Positions 6,374 to 13,604 of a DNA stretch of 15,319 nt are shown here, one piece after another; position 1 is the stretch's first letter; each line of letters starts with the position of its first letter. Position numbers and translations under genes: made by a program. The notes under the pieces were generated by a model that was not told the origin of the DNA, ran no database searches, and saw only the letters and a program-made list of their open reading frames with translations. The DNA is from Mycobacterium sp. (GTDB taxonomy: Bacteria > Actinomycetota > Actinomycetes > Mycobacteriales > Mycobacteriaceae), in contig JAHFVB010000005.1 of NCBI GenBank assembly GCA_023264755.1, positions 12,236 through 27,554 on the forward strand, read 5' to 3'.

Positions 6374-7297
6374 TCAAGCACCCAATGCGTGTGCCAGCTC
6401 ATCGAAGATGTTCTGCGGAACCAGAAGCTGGTCGGTATTCATGATCTCGTCGAGGTGCGCTTCGACGTCCTCGGCGATGAGCCGCCGAATCGGCTCCGAC
6501 CATCCGCGGGTCACCCCAATCTGCAGCGCCGCCACCCGCCCTGCGAACGCGCTCAACACCGTATGAGTGATGGTGCACTGTTCGCTTGCCAGGTACGCGA
6601 CGACCGGCGCCACCTGATCCACCCTCAGGGTCTCCAGGAATTCACGCGCCTCCGGCGAGTCGGCTGCCGGGCCTAGAAGGGCTGAGGCCATCCGGGTATC
6701 GGCCATCGGCATGATCGAATTGGCGATGATCCCAAACTCTGCGCCCTCGATCGCGGCGACGTTCATCAGCCCCAACATCCCGGTCTTGGCCGTGGCGTAA
6801 CCGGTCAGGCCGGGTTGGCCAAAGACTCCGGCTGCCGATGACACGAAGACCAGCCGGCCGTAGCCCGCTGCCTTCATGACGCAAAATGCAGGCCGAACGA
6901 CGTGGAATGCCGCGAGAAGGTGATGGCGAAGCTGAGCTTCGAATCGTTCGGTGGACCAATCGTCGAGAGGGTCGGAATCGACGATGCCTGCATTGGCGAC
7001 GACGATGTCCAAGCGTCCAAACGCACTGTTAGCCAGATCAATTGCGGCCTGCCCGCCCTCCGGGGTACTGGCATCAGTGGTACACGCTTGGGCCCGCCCG
7101 CCGGATCTGACGATATCGGCGGCGACTTCGAGTGCCGGCGCGGTGTCGGATCCGGAGCCGTCGGGTGCGGCGCCGTTGTCGTGGACGACCACGGCAGCAC
7201 CCCGCCGGGCCAACTCTCGCGCGTAGGCAGCGCCAAGTCCACGGCCGCCGCCCGTCACGATTGCGACGCGGTCTGAGAATGAGATGTTCCCCGTCAC
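6374..7297 (-). CDS. SDR oxidoreductase, hydroxyacyl-CoA-dehydrogenase-like
   Basis: The 307-residue protein is a classical short-chain dehydrogenase. Its cofactor loop is TGGGRGLG (15-22), the structural NAG is at 102-104, and the catalytic set is S154, Y167 and K171 (YATAK). The N-terminal half, FSDRVAIVTGGGRGLG then AVVVHDNG and DGSGSD, closely follows the (3R)-hydroxyacyl-CoA dehydrogenase domain of peroxisomal multifunctional enzyme 2 and its bacterial relatives. An acyl-CoA or steroid-side-chain substrate with NAD(H) is therefore likely. The GTG at 7297 is chosen because it sits four bases after the stop of the 73-aa gene, giving translational coupling; the frame stays open upstream to about 7468 but reads low-complexity Ser/Gly there. 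The pair is driven by the operator-containing divergent promoter at 7582-7610. Confidence 0.9.
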   Translation of the reverse strand: MTGNISFSDRVAIVTGGGRGLGAAYARELARRGAAVVVHDNGAAPDGSGSDTAPALEVAADIVRSGGRAQACTTDASTPEGGQAAIDLANSAFGRLDIVVANAGIVDSDPLDDWSTERFEAQLRHHLLAAFHVVRPAFCVMKAAGYGRLVFVSSAAGVFGQPGLTGYATAKTGMLGLMNVAAIEGAEFGIIANSIMPMADTRMASALLGPAADSPEAREFLETLRVDQVAPVVAYLASEQCTITHTVLSAFAGRVAALQIGVTRGWSEPIRRLIAEDVEAHLDEIMNTDQLLVPQNIFDELAHALGA

Positions 7298-7301
7298 GGC
7301 G

Positions 7302-7523
7302 TCAGGCCTCCGTGGCTGCGGCCACGGGGTTGACCCCGAGTCGCCGGAGGGTTGCGACCCGAATGTCGAGCTCGCCCCCGTCATCGACGCGCCCGAGATC
7401 GCTTCGACGAAGCGCCGACTGGAGCTCGCGATTGTCGAGCCCAGCGACTTCGACGTGCGGGCGCCCAAGGACGCTTGCTCCTTCGGGCGAAACAGTCTGA
7501 TCGATCGCTATCCGTACGAACAT
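7302..7523 (-). CDS. Small protein of unknown function (73 aa)
   Basis: I do not recognise this protein. It begins MFVRIAIDQTVSPEG from an ATG at 7523 with a good GAGGAG site about 8 nt upstream, and its stop lies four bases before the GTG of the SDR, so it looks like the first gene of a coupled two-gene operon. The N-terminus could be a short beta strand; the middle (LDNRELQSALRRSDLGRVDDGGELDIRVATLRRLG) is charged and probably helical. There are no cysteines, so it is not a ferredoxin, and there is no membrane segment. Start, ribosome site, spacing and the operator-bearing promoter about 60 nt upstream favour a real gene over a chance frame. Confidence 0.6.
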   Translation of the reverse strand: MFVRIAIDQTVSPEGASVLGRPHVEVAGLDNRELQSALRRSDLGRVDDGGELDIRVATLRRLGVNPVAAATEA

Positions 7524-7581
7524 CGCTTCGCTCCTCGACGGTCCATGTCAGATCTCCGCGTTCGCGGACCTGGCGCGCCCT

Positions 7582-7610
7582 AGGTTATTAAGCTGCTAAA
7601 CAAAAAGCAA
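7582..7610 (-). promoter_or_regulatory. Promoter of the small gene-SDR operon, operator inside spacer
   Basis: On the minus strand TTGCTT (7610-7605) and TAACCT (7587-7582) stand 17 bp apart and fit a -35 and a TANNNT -10. The palindromic operator (7585-7603) fills the spacer. Transcription would start near 7575, about 50 nt before the ATG at 7523. The promoter is inferred from motif and spacing. Confidence 0.5.
7585..7603. promoter_or_regulatory. Cluster operator, copy 1
   Basis: TTATTAAGCTGCTAAACAA is one of three 19-bp copies of the form TTATTAAG-N3-CTWAACAA. The arms are imperfect mirror images; as half-sites they read TTATTAAG and TTGTTTAG. It covers the minus-strand promoter of the 73-aa gene and SDR, 86 bp (centre to centre) from copy 2. 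Confidence 0.8.
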
Positions 7611-7639
7611 TAGCGGACCGGGTAGGGCCGAGTGGCTCG

Positions 7640-7668
7640 TTGACACCTCCACCGACACCCGTTACCTT
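7640..7668 (+). promoter_or_regulatory. Promoter of the carboxylic acid reductase gene
   Basis: A perfect TTGACA (7640-7645), a 17-bp spacer and TACCTT (7663-7668, TANNNT) form a near-ideal housekeeping promoter. The expected start, near 7675, lies inside operator copy 2. Confidence 0.75.
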
Positions 7669-7670
7669 CC

Positions 7671-7689
7671 TTATTAAGGTACTTAACAA
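7671..7689. promoter_or_regulatory. Cluster operator, copy 2
   Basis: TTATTAAGGTACTTAACAA is the most symmetrical of the three copies: TTAAG and CTTAA mirror perfectly around GTA, and the outer bases TTAT/ACAA extend the symmetry apart from one position. It begins three bases after the -10 box of the CAR promoter, so a bound repressor would block initiation. Confidence 0.85.
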
Positions 7690-7782
7690 GGGAGGATGAT
7701 CAGCGTCTGCTTAGGCCGAGACGCGCACCCAGTGCGGCGTGAACAACGCCGTTTCCGCACCTACCCGCTGTCGAGGTATGCA

Positions 7783-10700
7783 ATGCCCGATGAAGACTTC
7801 ATGGAACGGATGCTCCGCCGCGTCGTGGATTTGTTGACCACCGACACCGAGTTCGCTGCGACCATGCCGGATGCTGCGGTGAATGCCGCCCTCGATGTGC
7901 CGGGGTTACGCCTGCCACATCTTGTTCGGACGGTCTTGGAGGGTTATGCCGGGCGCCCGGCATTGGGGCAGCGGGCGGTGGAGTTGGTGACCGATGCGAC
8001 GGGGCGCACCACTGCGGATCTGTTGCCGCGATTCGAGACCATCACATACGGCGAACTAGGGGATCGGGTCACCGCGACGGCTGCCGCATTCGCCAGTGAA
8101 CGGCATGCGGCCGTGCGTCCGGGGGACCGGGTATGCATTCTGGGATTCGCGAGCATCGACTACACGACGATCGACATGTCCTTGGTTCAAATCGGCGCGG
8201 TGGCCGTCTCGCTGCCTACCAGCGCTCCTGTGGCACAGCTCCTCCCGATCGTCGGCGAGACCGAGCCGGTGCTCATTGCGTCAGCGATCGACTATCTTTC
8301 CGACGCCGTTGAACTCTCGTTGAACGGGCATGTGCCAGCAGGAATCGTCGTGTTCGACTACCGCGAGCACGTCGACGACGATCGTGAGGTCTTGCAGTCC
8401 GCCCGCGCCCGACTCGCCGAAGCGGGCTGCGCCATAGCCGTGCAGACCATGAGCGAGGCCCTCGAGCTTGGCCGCGCCCTACCGCCGATGTCTCCCTACA
8501 TCTCTGATGATCCCGACCCACTGACACTTCTCGTCTATACCTCGGGCAGCACCGGATCGCCCAAGGGGGCAATGCATACCGAGCACATCGTGGCCGCCTC
8601 CTGGCTCTCACCGACATTGAACGGTGAGCACAGCCCACTGGCGTTGATCTCGTTGATCTTCGCGCCGATGAGCCACGTAATGGGCCGTAGCTTGCTGTAT
8701 TCGGCGCTTGGTGCCGGAGGAATAGCCTATTTCGCCCCCAGGAGTGATCTGTCGACGCTGTTCGACGACCTTGCCCTGGTCCGACCGACGTTGTTGACGT
8801 TCGTCCCTCGCATCTGGGACCTCCTGTTCGAAGAGGTCAACAACGAGGTAGATCGTCGCGCAGTCGCAGGCGCCGATCGTGCGGCGATCGAAGCCGATGT
8901 GCTAGCGGAGTACAGGCAGAACGTGCTGGGCGGCCGCTACATCGGGGTCTCATCGGGCTCGGCGGCCATCTCCCCGGAGATGAAGGCATGGGCTGAGAAG
9001 CTGATCGACCAGCCGCTCTTGGAAGGCTATGGCGCGACGGAGACCGGTCCGGTGTTTGCCGACGGAACGGTGCGTCGACCGCCCGTGATCGACTACAAGT
9101 TGGTCGACGTACCCGAGCTCGGCTACTTCCTCACAGATCGGCCTCACCCAAGGGGCGAGCTATTGGTGAAGACCGCTGGGCTGTTCCCCGGCTACTACAA
9201 GCGCCCTGAACTGACCGCTGAAGTGTTCGATGCCGACGGCTTCTACCGCACCGGCGACATCGTTGCCGAGATTGGGACTGATCAGCTGCAGTACCTGGAT
9301 CGTCGCAACACGGTCCTCAAGCTGTCCCAAGGCGAATTCGTTGCCGTCTCCAAGCTCGAGGCGGCGTTCAGCAATAGCACACTGGTACAACAGGTGTACA
9401 TCTACGGCAACAGCGCACGGTCCTACCTGCTCGCGGTGATCGTGCCGACAGAAAGCGCATTGTCCGATGCAGGCGGCGATGCCGTATCGCTCAAGGCGGC
9501 AATCAGCGAGTCGCTGCGGAACGTGGCGCGCGCCGCGGGCCTGCAGTCGTATGAGATTCCGCGCGACTTCATCCTCGAGACAACACCATTCACTCTGGAG
9601 AACGGATTCCTCACCGGTATCCGCAAGCTCTCCCGACCGAAACTGAAGGAGCACTACGGTCCCCAGTTGGAACAGCTTTACGTCGAGCTCGCCGAGGGGC
9701 AGAGCAGTGAGCTGCGGGCACTTCGTCAGGGTGGCGCCGACCGACCAGTGATCGAGACCGTCGGTCGCGCCGCCAGCGCTCTGCTCGGTACCGCGGCCGC
9801 TGACCCGGCGCCCGGCGCCCCGTTCACCGATCTGGGCGGAGATTCCCTCTCTGCGCTGACCTTTGCCAAGCTGCTCCACGACATATTCGGCATCGAGGTA
9901 CCGGTCGGTTTCATCGTCAGCCCGGCCACCGACCTGCGTGCCATCGCCGACTACATCGAAGCGGAGCGAGCGACGGGCTCGACGCGACCGACATTCGCCA
10001 CCGTGCACGGTAGCGACGCCACCGAGGTACACGCTCATGACCTCACGCTGGAGAAGTTCATCGACGCACCGACGTTGGCGGCCGCGCCGGCACTGCCTGG
10101 ACCGAGCGACATGGTCCGCACGGTGTTGTTGACCGGTGCCAGCGGCTTTCTGGGCCGCTACCTCGCCCTGGAATGGCTCGAGCGAATGCGCCTCGTCGGC
10201 GGCACGGTGATCTGCCTCGTGCGTGGAAAGGACGATGCTTCGGCCCGCGCGAGGCTGGATGCCGTCTTCGACAGCGGTGATCCAGAATTGCTCCATCACT
10301 ATCGCGAACTGGCGGCCGACCACCTGCAGGTCATCGCAGGGGACAAGTCCGAGGCCAATCTCGGTCTCGACGAAGCGACCTGGAAGGTGTTGGCCGATAC
10401 CGTCGATCTCATCGTTGACCCAGCTGCGTTGGTCAACCACCTGCTGCCGTACCGCGAGTTGTTCGGACCCAATGTCGTCGGCACGGCCGAACTGATCCGA
10501 ATTGGCATCACCACCAAGCTCAAACAGTTTGCCTACGTCTCGACGATCGGTGTCATCGTGGGACTCGACCCCGCGGAGTTCACCGAAGACGCCGACATGC
10601 GGTCCATGAGTCCATCCAGAAATGTCGACGACAATTACACCAACGGCTACGGCAACAGCAAGTGGGCAGGCGAGGTGCTACTGCGCGAGGCACATGATCT

Positions 10701-11307
10701 GTGCGGATTGCCCGTGTCGGTATTCCGATGCGGAATGATACTGGCAGACCACAGATATCATGGTCAGATCAACGTGCCCGACACGTTCACTCGGCTGATG
10801 CTGAGCTTGATCGCAACGGGAATCGCTCCCGGTTCGTTCTATCAACTGGACGGCAACGGAGAGCGTCAGCGCGCCCACTACGACGGTCTTCCCGTCGACT
10901 TCGTCGCCGAAGCCATCTCTACGCTGGGCGAGCAGCAGGTCGTTGGGTTTCAGACCTACCACGTGATGAATCCGTACGACGATGGCATCGGACTCGACGA
11001 ATACGTCGACTGGTTGGCCGAGGCCGGCTATCCGCTCCACCGAGTCGCTGATTACGACGAGTGGTTCCAGCGATTTGAAACCTCCATCCGCGGACTACCA
11101 GACCGCCAGCGCCAGGCGTCAGTACTGCCGTTGATGAACACGTACCGACATCCCAGCCCGCCGTCGAACGGCGCGATCGCACCCACCGACCGCTTCCAGG
11201 AAGCGGTTCGGATCGCAAGGATTGGCCCCGACAAGGACATTCCGCACATCACGGCACCGATCATCGTCAAGTACGCCACGTCCCTGACACTGCTTGGTCT
11301 GTTGTGA
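7783..11307 (+). CDS. car: Carboxylic acid reductase (CAR), ATP/NADPH-dependent
   Basis: CAR activates a carboxylic acid as acyl-AMP, loads it on a phosphopantetheine arm and reduces it with NADPH to the aldehyde. All parts are present. The adenylation domain has TSGSTGSPKG (about 252-261), YGATETGP (about 415) and YRTGD (about 488). The carrier has LGGDSLS with the phosphopantetheine Ser near 688. The reductase domain has TGASGFLG (about 784-791) and a YGNSK catalytic pair (Y956, K960). The ATG at 7783 gives 1174 aa, the usual CAR length, with GAGG 6 nt upstream. An in-frame ATG at 7696 would add 29 unrelated residues and its GGGAGG touches the start codon, but cannot be ruled out. A phosphopantetheinyl transferase encoded elsewhere is needed. 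Substrate range cannot be read; known CARs take aromatic and aliphatic acids. Confidence 0.95.
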   Translation: MPDEDFMERMLRRVVDLLTTDTEFAATMPDAAVNAALDVPGLRLPHLVRTVLEGYAGRPALGQRAVELVTDATGRTTADLLPRFETITYGELGDRVTATAAAFASERHAAVRPGDRVCILGFASIDYTTIDMSLVQIGAVAVSLPTSAPVAQLLPIVGETEPVLIASAIDYLSDAVELSLNGHVPAGIVVFDYREHVDDDREVLQSARARLAEAGCAIAVQTMSEALELGRALPPMSPYISDDPDPLTLLVYTSGSTGSPKGAMHTEHIVAASWLSPTLNGEHSPLALISLIFAPMSHVMGRSLLYSALGAGGIAYFAPRSDLSTLFDDLALVRPTLLTFVPRIWDLLFEEVNNEVDRRAVAGADRAAIEADVLAEYRQNVLGGRYIGVSSGSAAISPEMKAWAEKLIDQPLLEGYGATETGPVFADGTVRRPPVIDYKLVDVPELGYFLTDRPHPRGELLVKTAGLFPGYYKRPELTAEVFDADGFYRTGDIVAEIGTDQLQYLDRRNTVLKLSQGEFVAVSKLEAAFSNSTLVQQVYIYGNSARSYLLAVIVPTESALSDAGGDAVSLKAAISESLRNVARAAGLQSYEIPRDFILETTPFTLENGFLTGIRKLSRPKLKEHYGPQLEQLYVELAEGQSSELRALRQGGADRPVIETVGRAASALLGTAAADPAPGAPFTDLGGDSLSALTFAKLLHDIFGIEVPVGFIVSPATDLRAIADYIEAERATGSTRPTFATVHGSDATEVHAHDLTLEKFIDAPTLAAAPALPGPSDMVRTVLLTGASGFLGRYLALEWLERMRLVGGTVICLVRGKDDASARARLDAVFDSGDPELLHHYRELAADHLQVIAGDKSEANLGLDEATWKVLADTVDLIVDPAALVNHLLPYRELFGPNVVGTAELIRIGITTKLKQFAYVSTIGVIVGLDPAEFTEDADMRSMSPSRNVDDNYTNGYGNSKWAGEVLLREAHDLCGLPVSVFRCGMILADHRYHGQINVPDTFTRLMLSLIATGIAPGSFYQLDGNGERQRAHYDGLPVDFVAEAISTLGEQQVVGFQTYHVMNPYDDGIGLDEYVDWLAEAGYPLHRVADYDEWFQRFETSIRGLPDRQRQASVLPLMNTYRHPSPPSNGAIAPTDRFQEAVRIARIGPDKDIPHITAPIIVKYATSLTLLGLL

Positions 11308-11327
11308 CACTCGGGTTCGTTTCGTCG

Positions 11328-11357
11328 TTGACAGCGCAGCAATGGACCGGATAGCGT
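11328..11357 (+). promoter_or_regulatory. Promoter of the dehydrogenase-monooxygenase-SDR operon
   Basis: A perfect TTGACA (11328-11333), an 18-bp spacer and TAGCGT (11352-11357, TANNNT) predict a start near 11364, inside operator copy 3 and about 60 nt before the ATG at 11425. The layout copies that of the CAR promoter. Confidence 0.7.
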
Positions 11358-11359
11358 CG

Positions 11360-11378
11360 TTATTAAGTAACTAAACAA
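11360..11378. promoter_or_regulatory. Cluster operator, copy 3
   Basis: TTATTAAGTAACTAAACAA shares the left arm with copies 1 and 2 and the right arm CTAAACAA with copy 1; only the 3-bp centre differs. It begins two bases after the -10 box of the downstream operon promoter. Confidence 0.85.
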
Positions 11379-11424
11379 ATATCTGCGTTGATGGTGAATA
11401 GCGTCCTACTACAGGGGACTTGGA

Positions 11425-12513
11425 ATGGTTTACAAGGTCGTACAGTGGGCCACCGGGAACGTCGGCGTGCAATCGCTCCGTGCCCTTCTCGCCGACCCGC
11501 GATTCGCCGTTGTCGGCGGGTACGTCTATGACCCCGGCAAGGCAGGCCGGGACCTCGGCGAACTGGCCGGCGCCGAACCGTTGGGTGTCACTGCGACCGA
11601 CAGTGCCGCCGACATCCGCTGCGTTGACGCCGACTGCGTCGTCTACAACGCTCTCGGGGACAGTGGTGACGCCGCCCAGTGCCTGGAAGACGTCTGCGGG
11701 TTGCTGGAGTCGGGCAAGAACGTGGTCTCCACGGCGATCAGCACGCACATCCATCCTGCGGCGATCAACCCCGAGGATCGCGAGCGCCTCGAGACGGCAT
11801 GCGCGACCGGCGACACGACGTTTTTGAGCACCGGCGTCAATCCCGGCTTCGCCTTCGACGCATTCCCCATCGCGCTGACGTCGGTGGCGCGGAGGATCGA
11901 CCGCTTACACGTGCTCGAACTCGTGGACATGTCCGACTACACCTCGAAGTCGATCGTCTCCGAGCTGATCGGCATGGGCATGAGCCCGGACACCATGGCG
12001 CCGATGGAGTATCTGACCGATATTCAATGGAGCCCGTATTTTCCGTGCGTGCAACTGCTGACTGACGCGCTCGGCGTGACATACGACGAGTTCGTCATCC
12101 GCCACACCAAGGCGGTGACCGACGTGCCGATCGACCTGCCGTGGGGACGTATCGACACAGGCGCCGTGGCGGTGCGCCGCATCGTCATCGAGGCGCGCAC
12201 CGCCGGGTCGACGACGGTGGAGTACGAGCTGATCTGGCGGGTATCCAACGACGCCGCGCCCGAATGGCCATCCGGCAAAGCGCATTACGCAGTCACCATC
12301 AGCGGCGACCCGACGCTTACCTGTCGATTGGACATCGAAAGCGACACCGGCCGTGGCACGTCGATCGCCACGGCGATGGCCGCGGTGAACGCCATCCCAG
12401 CGGTGTGCGCCGCATCGCCTGGCATCAAGACCCGCCTGGATCTCGGAAAATTCGGGGGCGGCTACTTTCCCGCGGCCACGCGTCGCCAACCAGAAACGAG
12501 TGGAGCACCATGA
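11425..12513 (+). CDS. Dihydrodipicolinate-reductase-like NAD(P)-dependent dehydrogenase (amine-dehydrogenase type)
   Basis: The 362-residue protein opens with a Rossmann strand and loop, VVQWATGNVG (5-14), and continues with VVGGYVYDPGKAGRDLG, the pattern of the N-terminal domain of dihydrodipicolinate reductase. It is far longer than true DapB (about 250 aa) and lacks its lysine-pathway neighbours. Proteins of this longer mycobacterial group are related to 2,4-diaminopentanoate dehydrogenase and to native amine dehydrogenases, which interconvert ketones or aldehydes and amines with NAD(P)H and ammonia; that reaction is a family-level suggestion. AGGGGA lies 6 nt before the ATG. The stop overlaps the next start (ATGA, 12510-12513). 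Expression should follow the operator-bearing promoter at 11328. Confidence 0.8.
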   Translation: MVYKVVQWATGNVGVQSLRALLADPRFAVVGGYVYDPGKAGRDLGELAGAEPLGVTATDSAADIRCVDADCVVYNALGDSGDAAQCLEDVCGLLESGKNVVSTAISTHIHPAAINPEDRERLETACATGDTTFLSTGVNPGFAFDAFPIALTSVARRIDRLHVLELVDMSDYTSKSIVSELIGMGMSPDTMAPMEYLTDIQWSPYFPCVQLLTDALGVTYDEFVIRHTKAVTDVPIDLPWGRIDTGAVAVRRIVIEARTAGSTTVEYELIWRVSNDAAPEWPSGKAHYAVTISGDPTLTCRLDIESDTGRGTSIATAMAAVNAIPAVCAASPGIKTRLDLGKFGGGYFPAATRRQPETSGAP

Positions 12514-13604
12514 AATTCGGGATCTTCTACGAGATGTTCGTATCGCCACACGAATTGGACGCCGAGGCGCACATCATCCGCCAGACGGTCGACCAAATCG
12601 TGCAGGCGGACAAGAGCGGCTTCGATCACGTCTGGATGACCGAGCATCACTTTCTGCGGGGCTTCTCACACATGTCGGCGCCCGAGGTGCTTTTCGGGGC
12701 GGCCGCGTATCAGACCCAAAACATCCGGTTCGGCTTCGGATTGGCGCTGACCCCGCCGTCCTACAACCACCCGGTCCGCGTCGCCGAGCGGGTGGCGATG
12801 CTGGACTGCCTGTCCAACGGCCGGGTAGACGTGGGCTCGGGACGCTCGACGACGCCGGCCGAACTCTACGGCTTCGGCATCGATCCGGAACAGTCTCGGG
12901 CCCAGTGGCGGGAGGGGCTCGACGCCGTCACCCGACTGCTGGCCGAGGAGAACGTCTCACTCGACGGCGAGTTCGTGAAAATGCCTGCGCGCACGGTGGT
13001 TCCGCGCGCGGTGCAGAAGCCGCACCCGCCGATGTGGGTGGGCGGCGTGGGCCCCGGAAACGCGGAGCGTGCCGCCAAGAAGGGACTGGGGATGCTCTTC
13101 TTCGCGCACAAGACCGATTACGACGGGTTGACCGAGGCCACGGAGGCGTATCACGCCAACATCGACAAGGCCGAGCCGATCTGCGGGATGGTCAACAGGC
13201 AGACGGCGGGCTTCGTCAACGGCTTGTGTAGCTACGACCGTGACGAGGTCCGTAAACTGGCTGCACACAACACCGTTCAGCACACTCTGCACGGCTTCGA
13301 CTGGATGTCCAACGGTTGGCCGGGCGACGAGCCGCCGCCGAGCTACGCGCACCTCGGTGGAGGAGACATCGCGATGCTCCGCGAGGCGGCGAAGGCGGAC
13401 CCGGAGGCCATCGAGGAGTTCATGATCAACGAAGGTTTCGTGATGGCGGGCAACCCCGACGACTGCGCCAAGGTCCTCGACGGATTCAAGGCCAGTGGCG
13501 TCGACGAGGTCATCATCCACATGCAGATGGGCGGGATGCCACATGACCGCATCATGGAGTCCATCGAGCTGATCGGCAAAGAGCTGATCCCGAGCTACCG
13601 ATGA
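12510..13604 (+). CDS. LLM-class (luciferase-like) flavin-dependent monooxygenase
   Basis: The 364-residue protein is a TIM-barrel flavin enzyme of the bacterial luciferase family, using reduced FMN (or F420 in some relatives) and usually O2. Like LuxA it has EHHF (45-48), where LuxA has the active-site His44/His45, and later HPVRVAERVAMLDCLSNGR (87-105), the second family signature, then the GSGRS phosphate-binding turn. PPMWVGGVGPGNAERAAKKG is the late phosphate-site segment. The ATG at 12510 is fixed by the 4-bp overlap with the previous stop; the frame is open back to 12141, but that part is antisense-like Arg-rich noise. Its own stop overlaps the SDR start, so three proteins are made from one coupled message. 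An aldehyde from CAR is a plausible but untested substrate. Confidence 0.9.
   Translation: MKFGIFYEMFVSPHELDAEAHIIRQTVDQIVQADKSGFDHVWMTEHHFLRGFSHMSAPEVLFGAAAYQTQNIRFGFGLALTPPSYNHPVRVAERVAMLDCLSNGRVDVGSGRSTTPAELYGFGIDPEQSRAQWREGLDAVTRLLAEENVSLDGEFVKMPARTVVPRAVQKPHPPMWVGGVGPGNAERAAKKGLGMLFFAHKTDYDGLTEATEAYHANIDKAEPICGMVNRQTAGFVNGLCSYDRDEVRKLAAHNTVQHTLHGFDWMSNGWPGDEPPPSYAHLGGGDIAMLREAAKADPEAIEEFMINEGFVMAGNPDDCAKVLDGFKASGVDEVIIHMQMGGMPHDRIMESIELIGKELIPSYR

Noticed and set aside
6298..6566. Plus-strand start MTKQRTRGRSR with AGGAAG upstream, between the thioesterase and the SDR
   Set aside because: The frame soon runs antisense through the SDR 3' end and becomes Ser/Thr/Arg-rich; it could be the relic of a gene start but is not supported as a gene. 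The rest of the 150-bp gap (6224-6373) shows no clear terminator.
9160..10440. 426-aa minus-strand frame inside CAR
   Set aside because: Lies wholly opposite the CAR adenylation, carrier and reductase motifs and shows no motif of its own.
12141..12509. N-terminal extension of the monooxygenase frame by 123 codons
   Set aside because: Overlaps the preceding dehydrogenase and reads as Arg/His-rich noise; the ATGA overlap at 12510 and the family start MKFGIF define the real start.
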